From Zhengitettix transpicula (taxonomy: Eukaryota > Arthropoda > Insecta > Orthoptera > Tetrigidae), in contig CM073590.1 of NCBI GenBank assembly GCA_037074705.1, forward strand, positions 162,686,746 to 162,750,745: a stretch of DNA of 64,000 nt. The letters run 5' to 3'. A program made the translations under genes and the position numbers. The notes beneath the pieces were generated by a model that saw only the letters and a program-made list of their open reading frames with translations, was not told the DNA's origin and searched no databases. This document shows, one piece after another, positions 1 to 10,605 of this stretch (position 1 is its first letter; each line of letters begins with the position of its first letter).

Positions 1-2766
1 TTGTCAGCGTAATATTATGGCCCAGAAATTGTAGACAACAGTCTGCGTTGCGTAAGAATGTGGAGTTTTCAGACTGTATTATTGTCGGCAATGTGTGATG
101 TAGAAAAGCTTTGACGAGAGTTCAGTGCAGTCTGTGATATGAACTGAGAGAGTAAAGTTCAGTCTGAGGAGGAGAGAGGTCGCCGAAGCGGACGAAATTG
201 GGCCCAGTATGTGTTGAAAAAGTAAAGGAGTTTTGGAGGTTGTAAAATAAAAACTCGACGAAAGCAAAGACAGCTATTAAAATTATTGGAATGAGAAATT
301 GAACGAGCTCCGGTGAATAGTAAAGAACGTAGTACTAGATTTTATTGATCTTATATTGAAATGTTGGAAATCGACTGTTGATCGTCTGTGGTGATAGGCA
401 CTCAAGCGTATATGCTGACATAGGTTGTGTGAATAATGAAATACCATGGACTGTTAATTAAAATCTTTTTAAATTACTGGTGAAATAATAAGTAGTGTTA
501 TATAAGAGCTGCTCTGATGATTGGTATGCACGAATTTTCCTTGTAAACTTAGTATAAAAATTGCGATCCGTCAGATTTCTTAATATTTCATCAAATTTCT
601 TCACATTTCTATAGATTTTTCTTATGTTAATATTTCTCATGTAAATTTAATTCAATATTTTATAATATTTTGTTTTTCTTTAATTTTGTTATATAATAAA
701 GGGTTACTATTACTGTTAGATGCCCTATAAGCGACCCAGAAGTTTTTAAGAATTTCAATTAAGGTGTGGCATCTATGTAAAAGTTTTGTATAAAATCTAA
801 CTAAATATAAGTGGTAATAAACGTATTTGTATTTAAAATGTAATTGATCAAATAATAATTGGATTATAACATTAATTTACCGCAATGTGGTGACTTTGTT
901 ATCATTAAATTTAATATTACAATATATATGAAAAGCCTCGTGAATGTACTATCGTGACGCATCGTAGGTCACCGTCAAGATTTATACTTTACTGTCCAAT
1001 AAATCATGTTCTTCGTTAGATAATAGAATTTGAATCACAGCTTTGAAACTTAAAGCTCATTAGAAGAAGCTTGTTATTTATCTTGTGTCTTGCGTATCAT
1101 GACATTTAAGAGAAAATCCCCCCCACCACCACCACCCTTGAAAGTTGTTTTGATATTAGACTGCATAACCTTAAACAAAATTGTATTTTATTAGTCGGCT
1201 CTGAAGATGTTTGATGAAGCGTTACAGAAGAAACAGATTGGCAATAGCCTAAAAACAGTTCTCTAGTCTATTAGGACAATATTTTTTATTTAATTTGCAA
1301 TCTTAGTAATGTTTTCAGTTATAGTTCGAAGAAATTCAGTCGGATCTTCCGAAACAGTTGTGTCTTTTTCTATCACATCAAGGTATTTCTGAGAAATATT
1401 TAACTTTCTGCACCGTAAGGTGGAATATTACAAATTGTTATGCAGTCAAACCTTGCAATGCCCTTGAAGAACAGAGAATCGGATATGCTTTGTCAAAGCT
1501 TCTGTATTTTCCAATAATGCAGTGACGCAGCGCTTCCTCTTCGGGGTTACTTTGTGCAGCTGCATTCAGAGATAAATAGTCCCAGAGGTGACCTACGTAT
1601 TATTACATAAAGCATAAAGTTTATCATAAATAAAGTGTCAAAGTAATGCAGTAATGGGCTAATTTAATTTTACACGTCCTGAATGCAGCAAAATATTTTA
1701 ACAGGGTGAAATATATTATACGATGTATATTTTATTTTTTATAAGGCGCATCTTATCGTCAAAAAGTTATTTTCTAATTATTTTTTGAAATTCTTATACT
1801 GAAGCGTCGATTTTATACCACCGAGCAGCAAACTAATTTTATATATAGCGTGTAGAAAAGGAAGCTTCTCTGACAAAAATGCCAGGAGCGAAAAATATTT
1901 GTATTGACCCTCTTTAATTTTGTGCACCAACTTCTGTTAGACCCAGTATATTTGCATCTCAGTTACTAAACTTTCTTATTCCGGATAACGCCCCGAACTA
2001 GAATAGTTCTCAGCTTGAAAATCGCAGTGCTTCACATCTTAAAGCCATAGTAAGATTGGAGTATTACGTTCATAAGAAAAAAACGTAAGCAAACGTGAGA
2101 AAATGTTGTAGTACGAACTGTGCACAATTAATTTACTTTGTGCAGATGCTGTTAATGTTTATTAACAAAGGTCTGGTATTAAGAACACGAAACCACAGCG
2201 AACTTCAAGAATGTAACGGTTACAATTATGTAGCTAATGCATTATGTTCAACATGCCGAGAATCTCAATTGACCTGTGCTGTCTTATTGCGAAACAGTGC
2301 CTATAATGATTTGAATACCAGTTAACTTTATGTACTATTTACAAATACTAATTTATTGGAAATATTTTCTATATGTAACGTCCAGGTAATTTCTGTTTAA
2401 ACTTAAGTCTCGTATTATTGATCAGGTTCCGCCAAAGTAATCATCTTCTACTTAACATAAGTGTATGCATAACTTCGTCGTCAGCTGTACGTATTCTGAT
2501 GTCCTATCCATGGCCAGGTCACGCACATCTCTCCATCCCAATTATTACATTGTCGTACAGAACGGGTTTCAACGCCGGGATAACAAAGCCCAGCTGGAAA
2601 CAGGTTGTCGTTCACAAAAATGCTTACACGTTACCAAATTAATGGATATTAACGTGCCTGTTAAACTGATAGGTGAAATTGAAATTTGATCATAGTAATA
2701 TCAAGTTAAAAATAAAAAAAACTCAACATTTATTCTGGCATTGCACAACTCAAGTGAACTAAAAAT
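1..2766. other. AT-rich non-coding DNA, no gene seen
   Basis: No exon, RNA gene or recognisable transposon protein is visible. The short open frames here, the longest 76 codons at 2095-2325, have no family resemblance and no splice context. Around 1200-1262 there is a CTGAAGA...GAAAC-like arrangement resembling the terminal repeats of Penelope-like elements seen elsewhere in the window, but it is too degenerate to call. A run of cytosines broken by CCA steps lies near 1117-1137. Confidence 0.5.
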
Positions 2767-2905
2767 TTATTAATAAGAAAGTTAGCCAATTCAGACAAAA
2801 AGTGATCATATAAATACCACTCAACGTTTCTGGAATCCTTGTCCCTCTCGTAGGTGCGAAGAAGAGCCGAGAGAAACACAACTGCCACTTGTCAGTTGAC
2901 AAAAC
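2767..2905 (-). repeat. Family B (PLE-type terminal repeat), left inverted arm
   Basis: On the minus strand this matches the 3603-3757 block. It runs through GGCTCTTCTTCGCACCT, a short hairpin (GGGA...TTCC), GAAACGTTG, then a tail ending near GGCTAACTTTCTTATT. With the right arm it brackets a Penelope-like endonuclease remnant. Penelope-like elements are known to carry terminal repeats in direct or inverted arrangement that often contain hammerhead ribozyme motifs; assigning this repeat to such an element is inference from the arrangement. Confidence 0.7.
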
Positions 2906-3206
2906 TAAAAAATGATTGATATTTGATATTCTTTGATTATTTGGATAAATTTTTAATGCATAAATTTGTAATAAGGGAATATGAGAAAAAAATTGGCTTC
3001 AGGTGTTTGGGGATGATTGACAGTATGATAATGGATTTTGTTTAATCTGCTGTTTATGTGTTTAATAATAAAATGTAAAGGGTACACATTGAAGATTAAT
3101 CTCCGATGAACACCCTTTAAATTTTCATCATTTACAGATCCACTGATTCCCTTTCCTACTTGATTAAAACCACAAGGACCCATTCCACACATACAGCAAA
3201 CATTGT

Positions 3207-3521
3207 GCTGTTTACAAAATCACTTGCTCTAATTGTAGTTCCTGCTAAATTGGGCAAACAAAACGTTCCCTTAATACACGTATGAAGGCACATATATCTA
3301 ATATCAAACTTCCCATTGATAAACAATCTGTAGTATCCAAACATATCATCAATTCTAAACATACATTTGATTGCCAATATGCTAAGATTTTAGACATTGA
3401 CACCAGGTACAATTCCAGACTCATTTCAGAGGTGCTTCACATTAATTCAAACGTCACAGCTATTAATGTACAAGCAGACACTATGAAACTCAATAATTAT
3501 GATCCCTTATTATTACACTAA
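3207..3521 (+). pseudogene. Penelope-like element GIY-YIG endonuclease remnant
   Basis: The frame starting at 3207 reads AVYKITCSNCSSC, a stop, then IGQTKRSLNTRMKAH. This matches the GIY-YIG endonuclease that follows the reverse transcriptase in Penelope-like retroelements: the VYKITC block, the Cys-x2-Cys pair, and the IGQT-K-R-S-L-x-T-R core. The stop at 3246-3248 stands where the family has an aromatic residue before IGQT. The rest is open to 3521 and keeps the later YNSRLISEVLHI-like block. The reverse transcriptase itself is not recognisable upstream. The remnant lies between inverted family B arms, ending about 80 bases before the right arm, which is the expected place for a terminal repeat. 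It is a dead 5'-truncated copy. The first ATG at 3282 is internal and is not a real start. Confidence 0.8.
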
Positions 3522-3602
3522 ACCTTCTATTTTCCCATTGCCGTTGCTCCCTTATTGTTACGCTAACCCTTCGTCTCTCCCATTGTCGTTGCGTTTTCGT
3601 CG

Positions 3603-3757
3603 CTTTTGAGTTTTGTCAACTGACAAGTGCAGTTGTGTCGTTTCTAGGCTCCTCTTCGCACCTGAGGAAAGGGACAAGGATCCCAGAAAAGTTGTGTGGT
3701 ATTTATATTACCACTTTTTTTTGTATGAATTGGCTAACTTTCTTATTCATTATTTTC
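3603..3757 (+). repeat. Family B (PLE-type terminal repeat), right arm
   Basis: The block starts with TTGAGTTTTGTCAACTGAC, runs through GGCTCCTCTTCGCACCTGAG, a perfect short stem (GGGA CAAGGA TCCC) and AGAAAAGTTG, and ends in the TTCAACCAGACGTAA tail seen in other copies. It lies directly downstream of the GIY-YIG remnant and is inverted relative to 2767-2905. Other copies are at 6302-6616, 21222-21365, 26743-26995 and 55507-55650. Confidence 0.75.
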
Positions 3758-4939
3758 AACCAGACGTAAATTTTTTCATTTTCTCATTTTAAAAACTTAT
3801 GAACTAACACAAATCAATCAAATTGTAAAAGTTTAAACAGTATCATGATTAATTGAAAGTGATACAACAATTCTGTGTAATGACATCATATATGTTTCGG
3901 TAAGAAAAGTTACTTTTTTTGGAACGTATCGTACGTAGTTGCGGGAGATAAAATATGTAATACTGGAATTATTTATTAATGGCGAAAATTTCATAGATAA
4001 ACTTCTTATTTCGGAAGTTTCCTCACGCAAAGAGTAGTTTATTTTTGTTGCAACTATTCGAATCTCGCAAAGACCGATGTTTATCAGTTTCCGTTCAAGA
4101 CACATAGGTGCAGAATGTGAAATAGTTAAACCATGCTGACCACATTGATGTAGGTGAAAAGTAATTCAAAATTACATCAGTAAGAGTAAGATCCTGAACC
4201 ACAGTTACGTAACCGCTGCGTAGTTGTATTTCGGAAAGAGGAAAAAGTAAGCAGAACATGTTCTACGGCGTGAAACGTCGGATACGTCGAAGGTCGAGTA
4301 TCAATAACCTGTGGCTCACCATGACAGCGTGTTCGTTCTGACTGCCGTAAATGAGGAACTGTGTCATTCGATCGCAAACCTCAACCACTGACCTTTCTGA
4401 ATTATATTAGGTTATACATTATGCGTATACTATTATAATATTGACTTACATATTTTTGCAGGTTATTGTTGCCGACGCCTATTTCTCATTTAGAAGACTA
4501 TCTGGGAAGGGGGGGGGGGGAGTGATAAATAAATCCAAATGTAGAAAATTTATGCATACTGTCATATTTCAGATTATTAAATTAAGTCGCAAAACTTAGC
4601 AGGCTTAATACCGACATACGTTCTAGAATTCCGAGTCTCAAACGATAACACCCAATTGCGTTACGAGGTGTCATTAATGTAACACTACAATTTCGCGTTT
4701 CTTAAAAAGAAAACCGTTACTTTATACAAGTTTACTAAATATTGTGCCTCAGTTTTTCCTGTTGTCAATGATAGATAAATACATTTTTTACATAAATAAA
4801 AATATTTTTGAGCGTCGAGTGCAGCTGTCTTTAGTATTGTACGTGACATAAATTTCTAAATTTTCTTTGTGTGATTGCTCCGCCTATATTACAGCATCGT
4901 AAATTAATGATTATGAACGAGATATTTCCATATTTGCGT
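3758..4939. other. Non-coding DNA with a 12-base G tract
   Basis: No gene is supported. Open frames at 3833-4105 and 4177-4377 (minus) have ordinary AT-rich composition and no homology that I recognise. A pure G tract occupies 4509-4520. Confidence 0.4.
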
Positions 4940-4954
4940 AGTCTCCGAATATAT

Positions 4955-5165
4955 TTTTATTTGACGGCTCAACGACTGCCAGACTGTCATCGTGCAAGAA
5001 ACATTCTGGATTTAGAAGTGGCACGGGGTCAGTGTCTCGATTCTCCTTCAGTATAATTTCGTGGCGAGGACGAGCACAAACATTCATGACCATGCCGGGA
5101 TTCGAACCCGGGACCTCTGTGATGTTAAGGTAGTGACGCGTACCATTACACCACAGCAGGTCGGC
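4955..5165 (-). mobile_element. tRNA-derived SINE, about 211 bp, flanked by a 15-bp target-site duplication
   Basis: Read on the minus strand, the element begins at 5165 with a tRNA-like head. It has an A-box-like TGGTGTAATGG and a perfect B box GGTTCGAATCC within a CCCGGGTTCGAATCCCGG arm. The body then runs about 140 bases and ends in a short A-rich tail (CAAATAAAA). The identical 15-mer AGTCTCCGAATATAT lies at 4940-4954 and 5166-5180, the target-site duplication expected of LINE-mediated insertion. The intact duplication suggests a fairly recent event. The head resembles a pol III promoter. It is unlikely to be a functional tRNA because no closed acceptor stem or clear anticodon arm is evident. 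Confidence 0.88.
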
Positions 5166-5180
5166 AGTCTCCGAATATAT

Positions 5181-6115
5181 CGCACTTAAAGTGAAATGTT
5201 AATACACGCTATTTTACGAATAACTATGAAGAATATTTATACATTCTTATTCGCAGTCGTTACGTAATTTTTCAATTAATCGCCTGACGAGTCATGATTT
5301 TGCCATTTACGTAAAATAAGGGAATAAAATAAAATATGAGTCGTACTCAAATTCTTTAAATTTACTACTTGTTCTTTCAAAGCCTGTATATAGTTTCGAA
5401 GATATATACAGGATTTGTTCCTTCTAGATTCAATTAGCAACGGAGAAACACAATCAATACTCTTTAAGAAAGGTCATTCAAAAAAAAATGTTGAATCCAG
5501 AGTGGGCGAATAAAATATAATTTATTATCGCGGAAATCCAGTCGTTCTCGGAAAAGTCCATGCTATATTTCTCAAACTAATTCCAATGGAGTTGTGGAAG
5601 ATGGTGCGAAATTGAAAATGGCAAATATTTTAGAATAAAATTGCGACCGGTCAGTTAAAAATTGTTTAATTATACCATCAGTAATAGCAGTGTTGTAGTA
5701 AAAAACTGATTATTATGGATAGTAGTACAAAAAAAATATTTTGTCAAAAATCTCATGGAATTTCGGGAAAGTTTCTAGTGAAATTATAATTAATTTAAAA
5801 TAAAAATACAATGCATTTTGAAATTAAAAAATTTGGCTGTACAACAGTTTGCGGATCGGTAGCATAGTTTCCATTGCTATAATATTACATTCAGAAACTC
5901 GTGTATGGATTTTGTAGTAGTTCTTTCAGCTTGTGTTTTAAATTTAGCAGCCCGTTGGTTACATAAATGTTTTACATGTTCTACAAACAAAGGTAGTCAT
6001 TCCCATGTGAGACGTTTAAACGGAACGTAATATTTTACCCAGCCATATATTAGAATATCTTATTCACGTAAGCATCCACACGCACGCACGCACTCGCTCT
6101 ACGCACTACACGTAC
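5181..6115. other. AT-rich non-coding DNA
   Basis: No coding or RNA feature is visible. Near 6075-6110 the composition becomes richer in CA/CG dinucleotides (CACACGCACGCACGCACTCG), leading into the exon-like block at 6116-6243. Confidence 0.4.
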
Positions 6116-6243
6116 CTGAGAGCGGTCCTGAACGAGTCTGAAGTGTGGCATCTCTGCGACTGCTTGTCGTTGCTGCTGGAGGGAGGGGAACGGCGTGAGT
6201 GTGGTGCCGTTGCCGTTGCCGTATGCCTTGGCTTCCTGCTTAC
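6116..6243 (-). CDS. Candidate exon with strong donor site; product unknown
   Basis: This GC-rich block stands out from its AT-rich surroundings. On the minus strand it ends in CTCAG|GTACGTG, close to the consensus donor, with the last exon base at 6116. All three minus-strand frames are open; one ends in PHFRLVQDRSQ and another in CHTSDSFRTALR. The upstream border is uncertain: CCTTAG before 6243 is the best acceptor, but its pyrimidine tract is weak, so the block could also be a first exon (5' UTR) with no acceptor. It lies about 31 kb downstream of the stop of the minus-strand gene and could belong to another transcript. I do not recognise the protein. Confidence 0.3.
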
Positions 6244-6301
6244 CTAAGGCTTCTGTTACCTATGACTCTCAACACACACACAGGCCAAAAAACCTAGTGT
6301 G

Positions 6302-6616
6302 GAAATTAGATAAATGGACAAAAAGTATACAAAATTAAGTGATAATGTCCCACTTAGTTTCTGCAATCCTTGTTGCTTTCGTCAGGTGATTAAAAGCGCA
6401 AAGACGCAAGAAAAGCGTGAGAACGACACAACCGTCAATGTCGTTGCGTTTTAACTTTGCCTTTGAATTCGTCACCTGGTTTGTGCAGTTGTGTCGTTCT
6501 CACGGCTCTTGCGGTTTTAATCACCTGACGAAAGCAACAAGGATTGCAGGAACGTTGTGTGCTATTTATGTCATCACTTCATTTTGTCTGTTTCTTGGCT
6601 ATTTGTCTAATTAATA
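6302..6616. repeat. Family B head-to-head palindrome
   Basis: The left half (6302-about 6440) on the minus strand and the right half (about 6460-6616) on the plus strand carry the same sequence. Each has TTTTAATCACCTGACGAAAG, a short stem GCAA...TTGC, then AGAAAC or GGAAC, and a tail like TTTTGTCTG...ATTTGTCTAATT. The stem bases differ on both sides from the GGGA...TCCC of the other family B copies, so pairing is kept. The frame at 6417-6614 is a translation of this repeat and is not a gene. Confidence 0.75.
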
Positions 6617-8358
6617 TACTTTTATCAGAGTCGTATTATTTAATCAATTTCAACTTCGTTTGGAATTGAACGATTCGCAAACGTTACGTCGATATCCGGA
6701 AAACGCCGTGCAACATCCAGTGCAGTCAATTTTAAATCTTCGCGTCAAGAGTGACATCAATACAACAACAAACCGCCTCCGAAAAAAATTCGGAAAACGT
6801 CTAGTAGCATATTCTATTTCGCAGGTGAAATGTGTCATTATAGATCATTGTCCACCTCCAATTTTCTGCCCACCACTTTTCGCTAATCAGTGGTACGAAT
6901 GATTTGGGAAAATGGAGGGAAAAGGCCTCAACTACGTCCATTCTTTAAGGCCACCGCAAACGAGAATTTTTATGTAACGCAATTACCTAACACGTGGAAA
7001 ACATTAGGCGAAAACACCAGAGAACGGAAATTTTCATTCGTAATAGAAAATATTCATATAATATATCTGTTGTCTGACTAAATATATAAAATCTGCTTCG
7101 CAAATTAGTTTCGAACTTAAGTAAAAAGTTAGTATAGAGCGTTCATACTGGAACGTATAATCATATAAAAATTCCTATTATTATAACTAATCGTTTTTCC
7201 GCCCCATTCAATGAATTACCGAGTAATCTAAATGTGCTACTTCAGTTTGAAACTTTTCTCGACAGAAGTGCTTTTGCCTCCTACCGGCAGGTTTAAGTTA
7301 ATTTATTCAGCAACAAGTAGACTGCCAAATCCGCGCCAACTTCTTACAGCTCAATGCTTCGTCGCGGTAGGATAAGTTAGACAGTTTGGTTGTACGAGCG
7401 TAACATAACGGAAGTGAAGTGCAACCATGTCAGTACCCGTGCACCAATCATTAGCCACCGCGTCATCGGCGTGTTTATCCAATATTACATTAATTAATCT
7501 CTTTCGCAATAGACTCGTTACGCGATTATAAACTGAAATGTAAAATTTGCGACGCATATAAAAGATCTTTGCCTTGAGAATAAATTCAATAGTCTCTCCT
7601 CCTTTTAGACTTTTGCCATTTTTATTTAAACCTATCTCGATTGTTAAGAATAAATAACAGTTTTATCTTCATCACACACGCACGAAAAAGTTTATAAGTG
7701 AATATATAATTTTAAAATAAATTTCCGCTAACATAAAAATATAAAAAGGGTTTTACTCGATTGACATTTAACAGGACATTGAATAAATATTTGATAATTT
7801 ATTGTATGTTAAATGAAAAAATACATTCAGAGTAATTCATAAATATTTTGAAGATTCGGCAATTTGTTAAGCAGTAATCTGCTATTTTTGATAAATTAAT
7901 TAATATAGGTTAACCTGTACTATATAAAAAATACAATAAAACATTAAAATTTAGGCTGTCTCATCGATATAAATATTTGATAATTTTATTAATGATAAAT
8001 TTATCACTTCTTTGTTTATTGCCCGTCCTTTAATAGTGAATGACTGCATTGTGCACGGTTATTAATTTTCGGTTTACCTTTTAGAAAAATGATTTGCATA
8101 CAATACATAATATCGATAAGATAGGGCTTAATTTTCTTTTCTTTTTAACGCGTAATTTATAAAGGCTCTACTTATTATCGAAAAAATGTTCAATCAAAAT
8201 TTGTTCGACCGTTTTCATATCAAAATCGAAAGAAGTCAGCGTGATACATAGACAAAAATTAGATCAAATTGGTTGCTGATTCCCTGATGCATTAAATGTA
8301 ATTATATACTTAAATTACTCTATTTTCAGCGAAGCATAGCCCAAAATAATACTTTATA
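6617..8358. other. AT-rich non-coding DNA
   Basis: Open frames at 6660-6902, 6890-7081 and 7351-7557 are short, AT-rich and not recognisable. No RNA gene or transposon terminus was identified in this stretch. Confidence 0.4.
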
Positions 8359-9676
8359 TACAGGGTGATTCTGCAATCATGTTTACAATAAATGCTCAAT
8401 ATTGCGATCACCAACAGTAATACATCTGGAATACGAGACTCCAGTTGACTTTTTTTTTGGGTGTAGACAGGCTATGTATAGGGTAATCCACATAGTGGCA
8501 ACTCTTCTCTTATAGCTTAGGAAAGGGATTTGAAAGGGGGGATGAGAGCGAGAGGATTTCTCGCAGGTGAACCTTCCCAGAGAGCTCTGGCTGGGGCTAC
8601 CTTTGGGCATGCTCTCACATCTCTCTGGTTTTTTTGAACTAAGGTTCCCACATGCCGAGGCACCTCTGCCTGTTTTGAGAGGTGTATGTTCCGGGGTCGC
8701 AGACCTTGGGCATACGGCAAGAGTTGTCCGCTATTCCTATTGGAATAGTCGGCCAGCTGCCTCCTAAACAGGCCAAGGCATGGCGAGGGGTAAGCTGCGT
8801 CCCCACAGCAAACTCCTCTCCCGCTATCTGAAGGGCGTGGGACAAGTACCCAATGCCCGACCTACCCGATGCAGGTTTTTCTAAGGTTTTCCCTGCATTC
8901 CTTTAGGCGAATGCTGGTTAGGATCCTTAAAATATAGCCCGGGGGCCCTAGTTAACCCTTGGCTACCTTCCTCTACCCTTCCGCATCCCCCCTTTCAAAT
9001 ACCTTCCTATGCTATTAAAGGGGAGTTGCCCTAAGTGGATTACCCTCATGTAGCCTATTGCCCTAAAAAAAAAAAGCAATGTGGATCACCCTCATGTAGC
9101 CTGTTGCCCTAAAAAAAAAAAAAAGCAAGCATGCGGGGACTTACTAAATGCGAGGGATTTTCTCTCGCAGGCAGAACCTTTTAGGAGAGATACGAAGGGG
9201 CTACCTTTGGGTATGCCTTTTCCTCTCCGTTTTTGAACTAAGGTTCCCACAAGCCGAGGCACCTCGGCCTGTTTTGAGAGGTGTATGTTCCGGGGTCGCA
9301 GACCTTGGGCATATGGTAAGAGTTGTTCGCTATTCCCATTGGAATAGTCGGCCAGCTGCCTCCTAAACTGGTCGAAGCACGGAGAAGGGAATGCTGCGTC
9401 CCCACAGCAAACTCCTCTCCCGCTATCGGAAGGGCGTGGGACACTTCGACGCTACCATACATGCATTAGTGTTAAAGTAGCAATTTTGGGCCTTTAGTAT
9501 TAACATTTCTGGATATAAGCGCTTTGTAATGATATGGTAAATAAATAATTTTTTTCATGTCTCATTTTTTGTGTTCGCGCCACTTTCAACCACACATTCA
9601 TATACAAGAAATGTATGTTTTAGTAAGCTGTACCGCCCCTCATAAGTTTCTTCCATGACCGCAGAATCACCCTGTA
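8359..9676. mobile_element. TA-flanked inverted-repeat DNA element interrupted by family A copies
   Basis: The left end is TA then CAGGGTGATTCTGC (from 8361); the right end, ending at 9674, is its inverted counterpart GCAGAATCACCCTG followed by TA. The match extends to about 20 bases with two mismatches. A TA duplication is typical of Tc1/mariner-type insertion. After removing the family A block at about 8449-9441, the element would be about 320 bp with no transposase, so it looks like a non-autonomous element used as a landing site by family A. Confidence 0.6.
8449..9441. repeat. Family A cluster: inverted tail fragment, one near-complete copy, one 3'-truncated copy
   Basis: 8449-8545 is the 3' part of a copy in minus orientation, starting with a T tract. 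It abuts a plus-oriented copy that begins near the hairpin GAGGATTTCTCGCAGG and ends in an A tract near 9066-9078. A second tail (CTCATGTAGCCTGTTGCCC plus A14) follows, then a third copy from about 9148 that stops abruptly at GGGCGTGGGAC near 9441. The many short open frames here are shared between copies because the DNA is repeated and GC-rich, and are broken differently in each copy. They are not genes. Confidence 0.8.
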
Positions 9677-9757
9677 AATATCTTTAGGTATTACTGTTGT
9701 ATCGGCTGACTTCAGACAAAAAAATAATAATATTACGAAGTTTTGAAATGGACTTCA
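9677..9757. repeat. Left member of a long-range inverted repeat pair
   Basis: The stretch containing CGGCTGACTTCAGACAAAAA and TTTTGAAATGGACTTC is repeated in inverted orientation at 11709-11784 (TCCATTTCAAAAG...TTTTTTTGTCTGAAGTCAGCC). The match covers about 75 bases with roughly one mismatch in six. The left member starts immediately after the TA-flanked element at 8359-9676. The two ends could bound one larger, otherwise unrecognised element, or be two solo copies. Confidence 0.55.
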
Positions 9758-10127
9758 ACTTATAAATGTTATAACTGGGCATGAAGATGATTATGTAGAA
9801 AGACGAAAGCTTCGAGGATTGCTACCATAAAACCGTGTTTGAAGAAATTACAAGTGTTTTAATTTGTGACTTTTTCAAAAATTGGGTTTTGATTGAATTA
9901 AAAAATAAACTCTTCAAATAATTGAAGCTATTTACTATGCGGGAGACCTGAGATCGTTTCCCGAGCAGGTCGAGTTTTTTCCAACACTGACCTATAATTA
10001 AAAAATTTAACGGACCATACGGCGGAGCTTCGTTGAAAGCATTCCTTCTGTTCTTTCTGACCTATTTTCTGCTTCAAAGAGAATTCAGGTTTTCAAACGT
10101 TCGTCATTTTATTTAAACGGCCTGAAC
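9758..10127. other. Non-coding DNA with a weak tRNA-like B box
   Basis: Mostly AT-rich. Around 9938-9982 the sequence GCGGGAGACCTGAGATCG...CCCGAGCAGGTC resembles the T arm of a tRNA-derived SINE with a decayed B box, followed by TTTTTT. No A box or element border is visible. Confidence 0.25.
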
Positions 10128-10605
10128 CTTTTTTTTTAGGGCAACAGGCTACATGAGGGTAATCCACGTTGGGCAACTCCCCTTTAATAGCATAGGAAAG
10201 GATTTGAAAGGGGGGATACGGAAGGTTAGAGGAAGGTAGCCAAGGGTTACTAGGGCCCCCGGGCTATATTTTAAGGATCCTACCCGGGAAAACCCTAGAA
10301 AAACCTGCGTCAGGTAGGTCGGGCATTGGGTACTTGTCGCACGCCCTTCCGATAGCGGAAGAGGAGTTTGCTGTGGCGACGCAGCATTCACTTCTCCGTG
10401 CCTCGACCCGTTTAGGAGGCAGCTGGCCGACTATTCCAATGTGAATAGCGGACAACTCTTACCGTATGCCCAAGGTCTGTGACCCCGGAACATACACCTC
10501 TCAGAACAGGCCGAGGTGCCTCGGCTTGTGGGAACCTTAGTTCTAAAACGGAGAGGAAAAGGCATCCCCAAAGCTAGCCCCTTCGTATCTCTCCTAAAAG
10601 GTTTA
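10128..10605 (-). repeat. Family A copy, minus orientation, 5' truncated
   Basis: It begins with a T tract (the A tail on the minus strand) followed by AGGGCAACAGGCTACATGAG, the constant 3' end of family A, and runs to CTCTCCTAAAAGG near 10605. The 5' hairpin found in longer copies is missing. About 23 bases around the CCTACCCGG block are deleted relative to the 12478-12826 copy. Confidence 0.85.

Noticed and set aside
5085..5165. Functional tRNA gene on the minus strand
   Set aside because: A and B boxes are present, but no closed acceptor stem or anticodon arm was found, and the unit is bounded by target-site duplications together with a non-tRNA body, so it is a SINE.
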